Shown here: piece by piece, positions 51,145 through 61,102 of the stretch
How the letters are laid out: each line of letters opens with the position of its first letter
Numbering within the stretch: the first letter of the stretch is position 1
Origin: Phytophthora colocasiae
Lineage: Eukaryota > Oomycota > Peronosporomycetes > Peronosporales > Peronosporaceae
DNA: 64,000 nt
Direction of reading: 5' to 3'
Assembly: GCA_018806915.1 (NCBI GenBank)
Contig: JAGKQI010000049.1
Location: forward strand, 496,001 to 560,000
The notes under the pieces: model-generated
The model's database searches: none
What the model was told of the DNA's origin: nothing
What the model saw: the letters and a program-made list of their open reading frames with translations, nothing else
Made by a program: the position numbers and the translations under genes

Positions 51145-52479
51145 ATGGATTTGACGCACAGTTCCTGTTCAAACCGATCAAACCTCTTCCGAATGGAGCT
51201 GGAGGAAGTGCTTGCGTTGCTAGACACGGTTCCTGATGGCTCAACCAGCCCTCCATTCACTGCATTATCGTCTTCTATTGGTCCCTGGGAGCCTGATATG
51301 CACTGGGGGGTTGAAGATGACGATACCAACGACTTTACCAATGTCAATACCGACAATTCCACTGTCTCCGTTCAAAATCCCAAACCGAGTACCAAGAAAA
51401 AGCAGAAGAGAAAACCAGGGTTTAACCCAAACAAAGCGCGAGACGAACGTCGTGTCCAATTGATCGAACTGAACGAACAAGTGGCAGAACTCGAGTTTAC
51501 TCTAAATCAGTTGCAGGCAATTCGGAATCGACGGCCGAAAGACTTTGGCGACAAAAATCCTATCCCCCGTCAAGACCAAGTGCCACCGGTTTGGCAGGAG
51601 ATTTGCAATGGACAACTTAACCAGCGACTACAAGCAGAACGGGAAAATATCCGTTTAAAGCAGCAGTACGAGAGAGATCGACAGCTTTTCGTGAATTTGA
51701 AGAAACTGCTGTATCCTCGACAAACACGGAAAGAAGCTGAGGCTGGGGCCAAGAAACATACCAGACGTACAGATATTCCTGCAGGATACATTGAACGTAT
51801 GGCTGCACTGATCTTTAAGGAGCTGGAGGCTCGAGTGAAGATCTGTTACGAGAAAGTGGACAGCTTTTTCGACTCGAATCGCGCTGCTCCGATTACTTCG
51901 GCCATTCCAAATTCGTTTCTTGACATTGGAAAAGGTACTGAAAGAAGGTTTTACGACAAGAGGGTAATCCCTTTTGAAATGCACACGACTGCAGCGGTGT
52001 GGTGGGAAAACTGGCAGAGCTACAGAGGTCAAGGACTCGGAGATACCGAGGCAAACGAGATCGTAGAGCGTTTTGGACTGGAGATGAACGATTTCAAGAC
52101 GAATACGTCGGCTACAGCTTACGGGCAGCAGATCACGCAGCGCCACGTTGAAGAGGGACGTGTAGTGTTCGTTTTTGATGCCTATCTCGAAGCTTTCGGA
52201 TACCAAAACGAACAGATTGATGGAGTTTATTTCTTGGAACAAACGTATGTGCTGGTTCAACCTAATACGCCGGAGAATGGAGGTGTTTCGTCGACGTGCA
52301 TTTCGACATGTTACGTGATTACTCCTCACTTTTTGGATCCGAAGCTTGAACAAGACAGTAAAGCTGCTGAAATCGTGGACTTCTTGGTCAGTTCCATATC
52401 TTCCAAGATGACAGGACTGAGCGAAATGGTGGAGAATGTACTGCTGGATAGAGCCCTACAATCTGTCTCTTTGGTGTAA
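51145..52479 (+). CDS. M96 mating-specific-like protein with an N-terminal bZIP-like region
   Basis: The intronless gene encodes 444 residues. An acidic N-terminus leads to a basic segment (KKKQKRKPGFNPNKARDERR) and a helical heptad stretch (LIELNEQVAELEFTLNQLQ), which together look like a bZIP-like module. A second helix (ERENIRLKQQYERDRQLF) follows. The C-terminal half (about 210-430) is a START-like fold typical of oomycete proteins annotated as M96 mating-specific, with ERFGLEMNDF and VVFVFDAYLEAF. The name comes from a Phytophthora mating-induced gene, and most family members have no known function. DNA binding is inferred from the basic region only. The ATG at 51193 is an alternative start. 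It converges on the ABC transporter gene, 59 bp away. Confidence 0.6.
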   Translation: MDLTHSSCSNRSNLFRMELEEVLALLDTVPDGSTSPPFTALSSSIGPWEPDMHWGVEDDDTNDFTNVNTDNSTVSVQNPKPSTKKKQKRKPGFNPNKARDERRVQLIELNEQVAELEFTLNQLQAIRNRRPKDFGDKNPIPRQDQVPPVWQEICNGQLNQRLQAERENIRLKQQYERDRQLFVNLKKLLYPRQTRKEAEAGAKKHTRRTDIPAGYIERMAALIFKELEARVKICYEKVDSFFDSNRAAPITSAIPNSFLDIGKGTERRFYDKRVIPFEMHTTAAVWWENWQSYRGQGLGDTEANEIVERFGLEMNDFKTNTSATAYGQQITQRHVEEGRVVFVFDAYLEAFGYQNEQIDGVYFLEQTYVLVQPNTPENGGVSSTCISTCYVITPHFLDPKLEQDSKAAEIVDFLVSSISSKMTGLSEMVENVLLDRALQSVSLV

Positions 52480-52538
52480 GGAAATGCAGTCATGTACATT
52501 GTTTTATGGTTTTTTTTGAAGAAGTCAAACGTAGCCAA

Positions 52539-55500
52539 TTACCGCTTCTGGTGGTTAATGTACCGGACAGCGATCAGCCCAACAACACGATAGATGATGA
52601 TCCAGCCGATGACAATGAAGAAGAAGTGTGTGATCGACTCGTGCTTGTAGCCAAAGTACTTCTCTGTGTACTCCCTGACGGTGATGTGGCCCACAGTCAC
52701 AGGAGAATCAGCCATGGGTTGGCATCCAATGTTGGAGCCAATGTTCTCGTACGACTGGGTCGTCTCGTTCCACGTCGGGAGATTGTCGCAGTCTGAAAAC
52801 AGCAGCGCCACCATGATGGAAAGCGGGAATCGTAGAGGAGAAGTCTTGTACAGCCACGTGTAGCCGGACGGGATCGAGTACGCTGGAGGACTGTAGCCCA
52901 TGCCCATCATAGTCACCGTGTTAAACAACAGTCCAATGATCGATGCAGTCTCCTCGGACGGCATCAAGAAGGCGAACATCATCCCCTGGTAGACTTGCAT
53001 CATGAGCATCAACGAGACAGTCAGCCAGAAGACGACCCCAATCCAGATATCCGTGAATCCCACCATGGGGTAAAAGACGATCGTGAAGAGGAAGCCACTG
53101 CAGAAACAGTAAGGGATTTCAGCCACGGTGGAGCCCACGAAGTACCACAATGCATTGTACGTCTGAGCTGCACGTTCCCGGTAGAAGGAGGCTCGTTCCG
53201 AGCAGGCAAGAGGCAGAATGCTCTGGAACGTCATCATGGCTTGGAAAAGTGCACCCATGTACACCATTCCCACTCCCGAATTGAGACCTGTGTACGACGC
53301 GTAGTCGGCATCAATGAAGACCAAGCCGATGACGAGAGCCAAGAAGACAGCGAGGATCATCCGCGTGAGGTTGTAGCTCGGTGTGCGCCAATACATCTGG
53401 ATAAACCGAGTCACCACGAACTTCATCTGCGTGAGCGAGCTGGCTGCACGTTTGTTAGCGAAAACCATCTCAGGAAGCTCCGGAGACGGGGTTGTGATAC
53501 CTTCCTTGGCCAGATTTCGGTGTAGAGTGTCACTGAGAGGACTGTCGTTGAAGGTTTTGACGAAATCCGTGGTGTTACCGGCGGAATTGCTCACTCCAGC
53601 ACCGATACACTCCAACATCCACGTTGCAGGGTTGTAGCCAAGAGGAATTGAAGCAACACCGGGGATCGCTTCGAAGTACTGGATCAAGTTGCAGCAGTCA
53701 CGACCAAGTTCGCCGTAAAACACCGTTTCACCACCACGTTTCAGCAGTAAAAGACTGTCGAAAAGGTAGAACACCTCAGCGGAAGGCTGGTGGATCGTAC
53801 AAATGATAGTACGACCCGAATCAGCCACTTTACGAACGCCATCCATGATCAACTTGGCTGAACGAGCGTCCAAGCCACTGGTAGGTTCATCCAGGAAGAT
53901 CACACTCGGTTGAGCTGCCAGTTCCACACCGATCGTCAAGCGCTTCATCTGTTCGACGGAGCTGCCCCGGATGATCTGATCAGCGATATCTTCCAAACCC
54001 AACAGCTCGATACATTCATTGACGGAGTCGTACTTCTTCGAGTCTGGAATGGAGGCATCCTGACGTAGAAATGAGCTGAAAGTCAACGCTTCTCGGATCG
54101 TAGCAGCTTCGGAATGCACGTCCATCTGTTCGCAGTACCCAGTGCATCGACGGATGGCTAGATCGTTCGCTTCGTAGCCGTTCAAGAGGATTTTCCCTGT
54201 GATTTTCCCTCCAGTTTTCCGACCAGCAATCACATCCATCAACGTAGTTTTACCAGCTCCCGAAGAACCCATTAGAGCGGTCATAGATCCAGGCATAGCG
54301 AATCCATTGATACCTTTGAGTAGCTCAAGAGATTCCTTCGGGTTGTGAGGGTCCGGAACGAAGTAGTGTAAGTCTTGGAATGCCATCGTAACTGGAACAA
54401 AATTCTTCTCGTGCGGTTCAACCGCGACAACGCATTCATCTTCAGTCGATCTGTTCTTGGGGGTCTCCATCATTGCGTATGTTTCATCTTCGATAGGTTT
54501 CTCGGATACATCGACGTTATCAGGAGTCTCGTAGCGGAGATACTCGAGTCCAAGACACGACAGGAGCATGAACACCACGTAGATAGCAGTCGAGTAGATG
54601 ATGCCGTACACAATCCAATACTTTTCGGTGTCTAAACCGAATAAATCCAGATAATACTTGCCCATGGTCATGCCGTAATTCGCACAATAATCGATACCGT
54701 CGTACACACAGACGTCCATACTACTGGAACGGTACTGGTTGATCGACAACGCTTTAACGCTCCAACTCATGGGACTGATCCAGTGTGCCCAGATCAAGTA
54801 GTCCGGGATTTGGTCGGTTGTTACGATAAAGCCAGCGAAAATGACGAAAACCAGGATCGAACACATTCCGAGAGGGGTGACAATGTTCGCGTTGGGCCCA
54901 ATTGAACTCAAGAAGAAGAACCACATGCCCATGGCCAGATTCGTCAAGAAGAGGATGATCTCAAAGATGAGAAAAAGCGAAAATTCAGCTTCGAAGCCGC
55001 ACAAGAAGTACACGAGAGCGCCAAAAACTATTGTTTCACCCAGAGCCAGAGGGACTTGACTCGCCGAGTTAGCCAAAACGTACGACGTCGTGCGGAAGAA
55101 GTTAGCTCCTCTCTGTTTGTAGAAAATCTCTCGGTCGGCCATGTACGTCGCGATCTGGGACGACTGCCCCATGGACACGAACATGACGGAGGAGAAAACA
55201 ACGCCCAAAACCACCGAAATTTGCGTTGGGTCGAAGTCGTAGAAGATGGTGCAGTACAGCAAGCCCATGACGAAAACCATGAGAAGCCGACCGACAATGA
55301 ACGGTTTGTTCCGGTACGTGATCATCAGTTGGCGTCTGAGCAGCGTCAAGGTGCTCTCCACGAACGTCTGACTGAAATCTGGCGTGGCTTTCATGTTTTC
55401 ACTTGCACATCGTAGTAGTTCCTGGTTATGAGGAGCTTCCAAAGCCCGTAGCATGTCTTGGTGAATAGCCGATTGACGGAAAGCGTCCGCAAATTCACTG

Positions 55501-56615
55501 GAACTACGTGGCTGCTTGGAAGGGTGATGAACCTGGTACCGATACTGCTCGGACGTTCCCAAGTCCAGTAGATAGTCGGCAATGTCACGTCCAGGAGGAC
55601 ATTGGAAGCCCAGTCCTTCGAAGTAACTCTCAACTTGGCTACATGGACCATGGTACATGAGTTCGCCCTCGTTCAAGATCATGACGTCGTCGAACAGCGA
55701 AAAAACCTCCGGTGAAGGTTGAAGCAGAGCGATCACCACGTTCTTGTGTAGCTTGTGGGCAATGCTACGTTGCGTACTGATGATGTCGTACGTGGCTGCA
55801 CTGTCCAGTCCAGTGCTGATCTCGTCCATGAGGGTCACGTACTTCATGCCAAACTCCGTTTCTCCAGTCGTCACTCGCTTCCGTTCACCTCCAGAGATTC
55901 CTCGAGTCATTGCGTCACCGACGATCGTGTCTTGGCAGTTCTTCAGTCCGAGTTGTTGAAGAATGACATCCGGATAATGGGCGAACAAGGCTTTAGTAGC
56001 TTCCAATGCCTCCTGGTTCTCCTGGGCTGACCCGTGACTGAGTTGCTCTTGTCTGTCCTTGGACAATGTATCGCCGCAAAACTTGTGGGCGAATTCCAGA
56101 GTTTCCTTCACAGTCAACATGGGGAAATGTTTGTCTCGTTGGTTCACGTACGCCACGAATTGAGGTAAACGGTGAAGAATGCTTTGTCTCTCGACGTTGT
56201 TGAACGAGATGTTTCCTTCCACTGTGATATTCTTCGCCATTGGAAATCTTCCACTTAGCATTTTCATCAAGGAAGACTTTCCGGAACCAGGTTGACCGAG
56301 AAGAAGCGTGATTTTTCCCGGTTGAAACACGCCGCTGATGTTTTTCAGGATTTCCTTGCGCACAATTCGCTTTTTAGGACCAACAAACGCCTTCTTCATG
56401 GTGTTGGTGATGGTTGGAAGCTCGTATTTGGAGCTGGAATCGTCCACCACAACGATATCTGCGGATACCGACAAATTATGGAAACGCACGTCCATTTGAG
56501 GGACTTCATGACCAAGAGCTCGCTCGATCTTCTCTGCAATGTGTTCGTGCAAAACTTGAGGCCCCTCAGCCATTAGCGACTCCCCTGAGTCATATCCCAG
56601 TCGCTTAAGCGGCAT
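52539..56615 (-). CDS. Full-size PDR-type ABC transporter (ABCG)
   Basis: The intronless gene encodes 1,358 residues in the NBD-TMD-NBD-TMD order of pleiotropic drug resistance pumps. NBD1 has Walker A GQPGSGKSS at 107-115 and the signature ISGGERKRVTTGE. TMD1 (about 440-690) follows. NBD2 has Walker A GSSGAGKTTLM, Walker B VIFLDEPTSGLD and a non-canonical signature (VEQMKRLTIG). TMD2 (about 1090-1340) ends the protein. In PDR transporters one ATP site is usually degenerate, which fits the altered NBD2 signature. Such plasma-membrane pumps export lipophilic drugs, sterol-like molecules or plant defence compounds; the substrate is not readable here. Confidence 0.93.
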   Translation of the reverse strand: MPLKRLGYDSGESLMAEGPQVLHEHIAEKIERALGHEVPQMDVRFHNLSVSADIVVVDDSSSKYELPTITNTMKKAFVGPKKRIVRKEILKNISGVFQPGKITLLLGQPGSGKSSLMKMLSGRFPMAKNITVEGNISFNNVERQSILHRLPQFVAYVNQRDKHFPMLTVKETLEFAHKFCGDTLSKDRQEQLSHGSAQENQEALEATKALFAHYPDVILQQLGLKNCQDTIVGDAMTRGISGGERKRVTTGETEFGMKYVTLMDEISTGLDSAATYDIISTQRSIAHKLHKNVVIALLQPSPEVFSLFDDVMILNEGELMYHGPCSQVESYFEGLGFQCPPGRDIADYLLDLGTSEQYRYQVHHPSKQPRSSSEFADAFRQSAIHQDMLRALEAPHNQELLRCASENMKATPDFSQTFVESTLTLLRRQLMITYRNKPFIVGRLLMVFVMGLLYCTIFYDFDPTQISVVLGVVFSSVMFVSMGQSSQIATYMADREIFYKQRGANFFRTTSYVLANSASQVPLALGETIVFGALVYFLCGFEAEFSLFLIFEIILFLTNLAMGMWFFFLSSIGPNANIVTPLGMCSILVFVIFAGFIVTTDQIPDYLIWAHWISPMSWSVKALSINQYRSSSMDVCVYDGIDYCANYGMTMGKYYLDLFGLDTEKYWIVYGIIYSTAIYVVFMLLSCLGLEYLRYETPDNVDVSEKPIEDETYAMMETPKNRSTEDECVVAVEPHEKNFVPVTMAFQDLHYFVPDPHNPKESLELLKGINGFAMPGSMTALMGSSGAGKTTLMDVIAGRKTGGKITGKILLNGYEANDLAIRRCTGYCEQMDVHSEAATIREALTFSSFLRQDASIPDSKKYDSVNECIELLGLEDIADQIIRGSSVEQMKRLTIGVELAAQPSVIFLDEPTSGLDARSAKLIMDGVRKVADSGRTIICTIHQPSAEVFYLFDSLLLLKRGGETVFYGELGRDCCNLIQYFEAIPGVASIPLGYNPATWMLECIGAGVSNSAGNTTDFVKTFNDSPLSDTLHRNLAKEGITTPSPELPEMVFANKRAASSLTQMKFVVTRFIQMYWRTPSYNLTRMILAVFLALVIGLVFIDADYASYTGLNSGVGMVYMGALFQAMMTFQSILPLACSERASFYRERAAQTYNALWYFVGSTVAEIPYCFCSGFLFTIVFYPMVGFTDIWIGVVFWLTVSLMLMMQVYQGMMFAFLMPSEETASIIGLLFNTVTMMGMGYSPPAYSIPSGYTWLYKTSPLRFPLSIMVALLFSDCDNLPTWNETTQSYENIGSNIGCQPMADSPVTVGHITVREYTEKYFGYKHESITHFFFIVIGWIIIYRVVGLIAVRYINHQKR

Positions 56616-56779
56616 CTTGATTGTCGAGTCTTGGGCGACTGCGAGGAAGTTCGAAAATGAAGTGGAAATCGATCAAAGTTTTAAAACGGAATTGCAACGA
56701 AGATGCAACGAAGGTTGTGCCAGGCCGAGTGACATTACGAAGGTAAAAAAGCAATCGGTTAACGCCAAAACGATGTACA

Positions 56780-56998
56780 TTAGGAATCCTGTGGTAATAC
56801 AGGACCGATTCTTCGAGTCGATTGGTAGAATCGATCACGATTACTTTTGACAAAATTTACCATCTGGAAAAGATCGACATGTTCGCTGATGATGCCAAAC
56901 TCTTTCAAGACGCGCACGCGATCAACAACTAAACGTTCTGAGTCAGTTCTGACTGTGACACTATTACGTACTAGTCCATTGAAAATATCAAGTTTCAT
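56780..56998 (-). CDS. Hypothetical short ORF upstream of the ABC transporter
   Basis: This ATG-started 72-residue ORF reads MKLDIFNGLVRNSVTVRTD and VVDRVRVLKEFGIISEHVD. It looks protein-like, but no domain is known. It lies 165 bp upstream of the ABC transporter start on the same strand. It could be a relic, an unlinked exon, or chance. The rest of 56616-57050 has no recognised feature. Confidence 0.2.
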   Translation of the reverse strand: MKLDIFNGLVRNSVTVRTDSERLVVDRVRVLKEFGIISEHVDLFQMVNFVKSNRDRFYQSTRRIGPVLPQDS

Positions 56999-57050
56999 GT
57001 TATCAAAACTTACATAATCACAATAGGAAAAATAAGTTTTTTTTGCGAAA

Positions 57051-58974
57051 ATGGCGCATGGACGTCGTAAGAAGCGTCGAGTGGCCGCTACGACGCCGCA
57101 AGAGGAAGAAGCAGCTCGTCAGAGGTTTCTCGAAGCGTTGGAAGCCCAACGGGCCAATGCGCGCAACCAAGAGGCTACAGAACCCTCTGAGACACAAGCT
57201 ACTGCAACTGCAGCTGAGGCTTTGCCAGGTTTCTACTACGACGAGACTAAACGACGATACTTTCGCTCTACTCCAGCGTCCGAACGTCGTCAACAAGAAA
57301 AATTGGAGATGCAGCAGCAAAAACAGCAAATTCATGACGAAAAAGTGGAATTTCAAACCAAAGCACGGCGTTCCCATGGGATCAATGGACACAATTGGGT
57401 GGCGTATATGGCCCAACGGCAAAGCAACTACACATGGAGTGCACGGAATCGAGACAATCGAGATCTGATGCCAAAAATGCTGTCGTATTTCCTGGTATGA
57501 TGGAAATTCTTGTTACTACTAGTATTTGACAAACTGATTGTAAATATTTTGTAAAGTCTTCGCAGGTGGTAAAGTCTCAAGAAATGGAGATTAATGGTCG
57601 TCTCACAGCTCTTGCTCTGCATCCACGAGCTAGTAACCTAGGTGCTCTTGGTGGTGAGTTTTAATTGTGATCAAGTTTTCGAGGCGAGTACTGAAGTTGT
57701 AGTGATAATCTGTAGCGAGCAGTGGGAGGCTCGACATCCTGGGACTGCAGAGACTACCGCCATCGGAATCTCCTACACAGCGTGCACTTCCCATCTGTAA
57801 TTTTAACATTCAAGGGGTTATTACGTCGCTGCAGTGGCGTCCAGTCCAGGAACTGGATATTCTAGTGTGTCAATTGGGATCGGGTCAGAGAAGTACTCCC
57901 CGGACGTCCCCGGGTAGAGTATGTTTGTTGCGGGTTGGAGATCAAGAAACACGGGGTGTCGCATTGGTATCAACTGCACGCATGAAGGTAGAATATGTTT
58001 ACTACTTTATTTTGTTGTTGTTGTTTTAACTTGCTTCCATTTTTATTCTGTAGAGACTCGATTTTCCTGACCCGTGGACAGCGAAATGGTATGATTCAAG
58101 CAACCTTCTAATGATGGACATGGGATGTTTATTGTTATGTGAATATTGTAGGGATCCAACTGACACCGGAAAGTTTTGTGTAGGATATGGCGGGTTCGTT
58201 GTGCGCTACAGTACGAAGCTTTGTCTGTAGTACTCATGGTATTATTTACGCTTACAGTAGGAAATTGACCGCTGCCTACGTGGATGGAGTCGCCGACACC
58301 AGCGAAATGCTGCTTGCTCCATTTGGAAAGATATCTAGTGCCGTGCACGCTCAAAGTTTCTTCCCAACGGTTGGTACTTTATGGCTTTCAACCTTGTCAT
58401 TTTCATCACCATCCTAAACAATTTTATCATCCAGGGGAATGTCGTGCTGAATGGAACTAAGAGCGGTGGTTTATGGGGGTGGGATACTCGTACGCCACGA
58501 CGAATTTTTGAGTGGGAAGAAGAAGTTACACCGGACCGACCTGCAGGCTCCGTTCTTGATGTTCATATGCTGAGTGATTGCCGTAGAGCAGTGGTTCAAA
58601 GATCGAACGGAGAACTTCGAGTAGTGGATCTTCGGTCCTCTAAGCCGGTGGTGGAGTTCATGGCAGGAGCACCGAAGCGTTATCTCCCCAGTTTGCGCTG
58701 TGCTATTGACAGTAACGAGTCTGTTGTAGTCGCTGGTGGAGATGCGCAACGTCCGCTGGCAGTGAACAGCTTCGATCTACGTGATGGTCGCTGTGTGTCG
58801 TCTGTTGAGGTGCAAAATAATGCTCAAACGGAGAAGCGATCGACTCTGGTACAACAGGTACAGCTCAAGTCTGGCCACTACGGGAGTCGCTATGAGAACA
58901 CGCCTGAGATCTGGGCTATTTCTCGTAATGAACTCTACGTTTGTAGTGGACGAACAGACAATTTGGACGAGTAA
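57051..58974 (+). CDS. DCAF4: DCAF4-like WD40 protein with a frame break
   Basis: Clear exons are 57051-57494, 57566-57653, 57716-57987, 58054-58088, 58152 to about 58369, and 58435-58974. The N-terminus is basic (MAHGRRKKRRVAATTPQEE) and includes LPGFYYDETKRRYFRSTP, the DCAF4 signature. WD-like repeats follow: GVITSLQWRPVQELDIL, CSTHGIIYAYSRKLT, and GTKSGGLWGWDTR then LRVVDLRSSKPVVEF. DCAF4 is a substrate receptor for CUL4-DDB1 E3 ligases. Exon 5 does not read through in one frame: from DPTDTGKFCVGYGG the frame meets a TAG, while the +1 frame carries the expected WD sequence. Either a one-base error or mutation, or an unusual splice, lies between 58153 and 58260. Confidence 0.72.
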
Positions 58975-59031
58975 AAAAGGATAGGAACTAAGCATGAATT
59001 GAGCGAATTGCTACTGTACCTTGTGCTCTCC

Positions 59032-60431
59032 TTACTCTTCTTCTTCAGGAGGTGACGGGTCTTCAAGTAGATCAGGTTGCTCCACAGGAATCTCACAATG
59101 CAGTGTGGGCTTCCCTTCTCCATCAGTGTTGTCTTCACTTAAGCCACTGTAAGACTGCAGCCGCTGCGGAGGAGGAAGTTGGAATGGTTCCGAGAGGAAT
59201 TTGACACCATTTCCAACATAAACGTTCAGGAACTTTTTGCCAACTGCGATGCTCACAGCTCCAGGCCACACAAGACTACGAACGATGGCAACTTCGCCAA
59301 CTGCAGGCTGAATTGTGGCTGGCAGTCTGTCCACTCGCCATGATAGAGGGTTGTCCTCGCTTAAAGCTCGTAGTGGAGGTGCAAATTCCTCTCCTTCTCG
59401 AGGTTCTTCTTCTCCATCAGCGTTCGTTAGAGGTGGCATGGGCGTCATTCGACCGTAGCGAGCATTGATCTCCTTCGTGAAGTGCGTCCAGCTCCCTAAG
59501 TCCACCAATTCAGCTGCTGTCTTGATCTCCAGCTCCTCGGCAGGTGCGATATCTCCTTCCTCCGTCATTTGAAAATACCCAGCAGGACATAACACCGTTC
59601 CAGCGGAGATACGCGCAATCTGAGCTCGTAAATAATTCTTCTCGAGCCCAGGAAAAGGTGGATGTCCTAGAACTGGAGCTTCTAAATCTCCTCGAACATA
59701 GCGACGCAGCTGTCGACACGCCAAAATCTGTCCGCAGCGTACAGGAGGCAGTTGAACCCACTGGTATGCTCCGTTGTCTTTCATCGCCCAGTATGTCAGC
59801 TTGTTCGCGCCTGTTGCACCTTCTTCAGCTTCCAGGTCTTCGGGTTCATAAACTGTAGGTAGTTCCCCTTCCGCGATGTAGTAATCTGCTCCCCGGCCTA
59901 GAATTTTGCCCCAGAAGCGCATATTCACTGTTCCATGGGTCTGTGCGAGGCGTTGAAGTGCCAACGACAGTCGAAACGTCTCGCCCTTAGAGAAGCCCAG
60001 TCCAGCCCACTCGAACATATTCGCCTCATCCAGTAAATCGGCTACCCCTGTGACAGGTTCAGGTGGTGCTTCGTCCTCTGACTGGAGCTTGAGCAGTTCC
60101 AGTGCCACATTACACCAGCTTTCTTGATGTGCTTGCTACAGTCAATCATTAAAAATCAACAACAATGCATAGGAAAAGAAGCAAAATGACCGCGTACTGC
60201 TTGTTTCTTGATGCTTGATAGCTGGGAGCTGCCCTCGACAGTCGGGGGTTGTTGAGGAGCTAAATAACGCTGCTGTTTGACCAACGTCGAAATGTTTTCA
60301 AACGTCTCGTGCAGGTTCTCTGGACGCTCCACGATGATCTTCAGCAGTACGTCACCCAGATGGTCGTACAAGTTGGTCCCATCGGCCGACTCCTTCTTCA
60401 AAAAGGCCTTGGCTTCCTCCAGTGTTGTCAT
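59032..60431 (-). CDS. Radial spoke head protein (RSPH4/6 type)
   Basis: Two exons (60431-60198 and 60135-59032, with a 62-bp intron) give 445 residues. The start MTTLEEAKAFLKKESADG is chosen because the frame upstream has no ATG. Across the splice it reads KKQAQAHQESWCNVALELLK. Characteristic blocks are EWAGLGFSKGETFRLSLAL, NMRFWGKILGRGADYYIAEG, GANKLTYWAMKDNG and KNYLRAQIARISAGT. The C-terminus is very acidic, as usual. These proteins form the head of axonemal radial spokes and control flagellar bending, so the gene implies motile flagellated stages such as zoospores. Confidence 0.92.
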
Positions 60432-61102
60432 TGTTGTCTTGAGCGTCCGATCTGTACAATAAACACTCAAAAGCTTCTCTTCTTGAACCGTCGCATCACT
60501 CGACTCTTGACAGGAAGATTCCTGCGACCCTCAAGCAAGTAGTCTTCAAAGACATCAGAGGTTAGGTGAGCTCGAAATTGCGAACTTCGCCGCTCGTCGT
60601 TAAGTGCGCGATCTTGAGATCTTCGAAATGTCCGCTCGTGCGCATTAAGTTCGCGAGCAACGAGCGTGCTGACTCGAATGCTCGTTCGAGCTCATTCCTG
60701 TACCCATTAGACTGGGACCATGCTCGTTCTAAGTTTATGCGATTGGTAGAAAATCAAATTGAAATTTTACATTGCGATCTTAGATCGTCGCTGCCATTGT
60801 AAGATTTCTTCACACTAGGGCTAAGTACCAGCGTTCGTACTCCACCGACGGCCGTGATCCAGCTAGACTCCTGTTTCGGCAGGAACTACATCTTTAGGCA
60901 TCGAAATCCAGTGTTGCGGTTGACATTCAAGTTCTGGACGAGCCACTACAACCGACACCTGCCCCGAGGTTCATCACTACCGCCAGGAGCTGCTGCGGTC
61001 TACCACCAAGACGCGTGAGAAGTGCTGCCGACCCCTGAATTCCTGCTGGAGGCATCTGCTGCGGTCTAGTTCGGACAAAGTCCCAGAATCTTTGGTGGTA
61101 TT
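60432..61102. other. Intergenic region before the hAT remnant
   Basis: No gene is visible. A stretch at 60590-60700 is rich in short CGAG/CTCG words (GCGAGCAACGAGCGTGC, CTCGTTCGAGCTC) that could fold. No terminal inverted repeat matching the far side of the hAT remnant was found. Confidence 0.35.
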
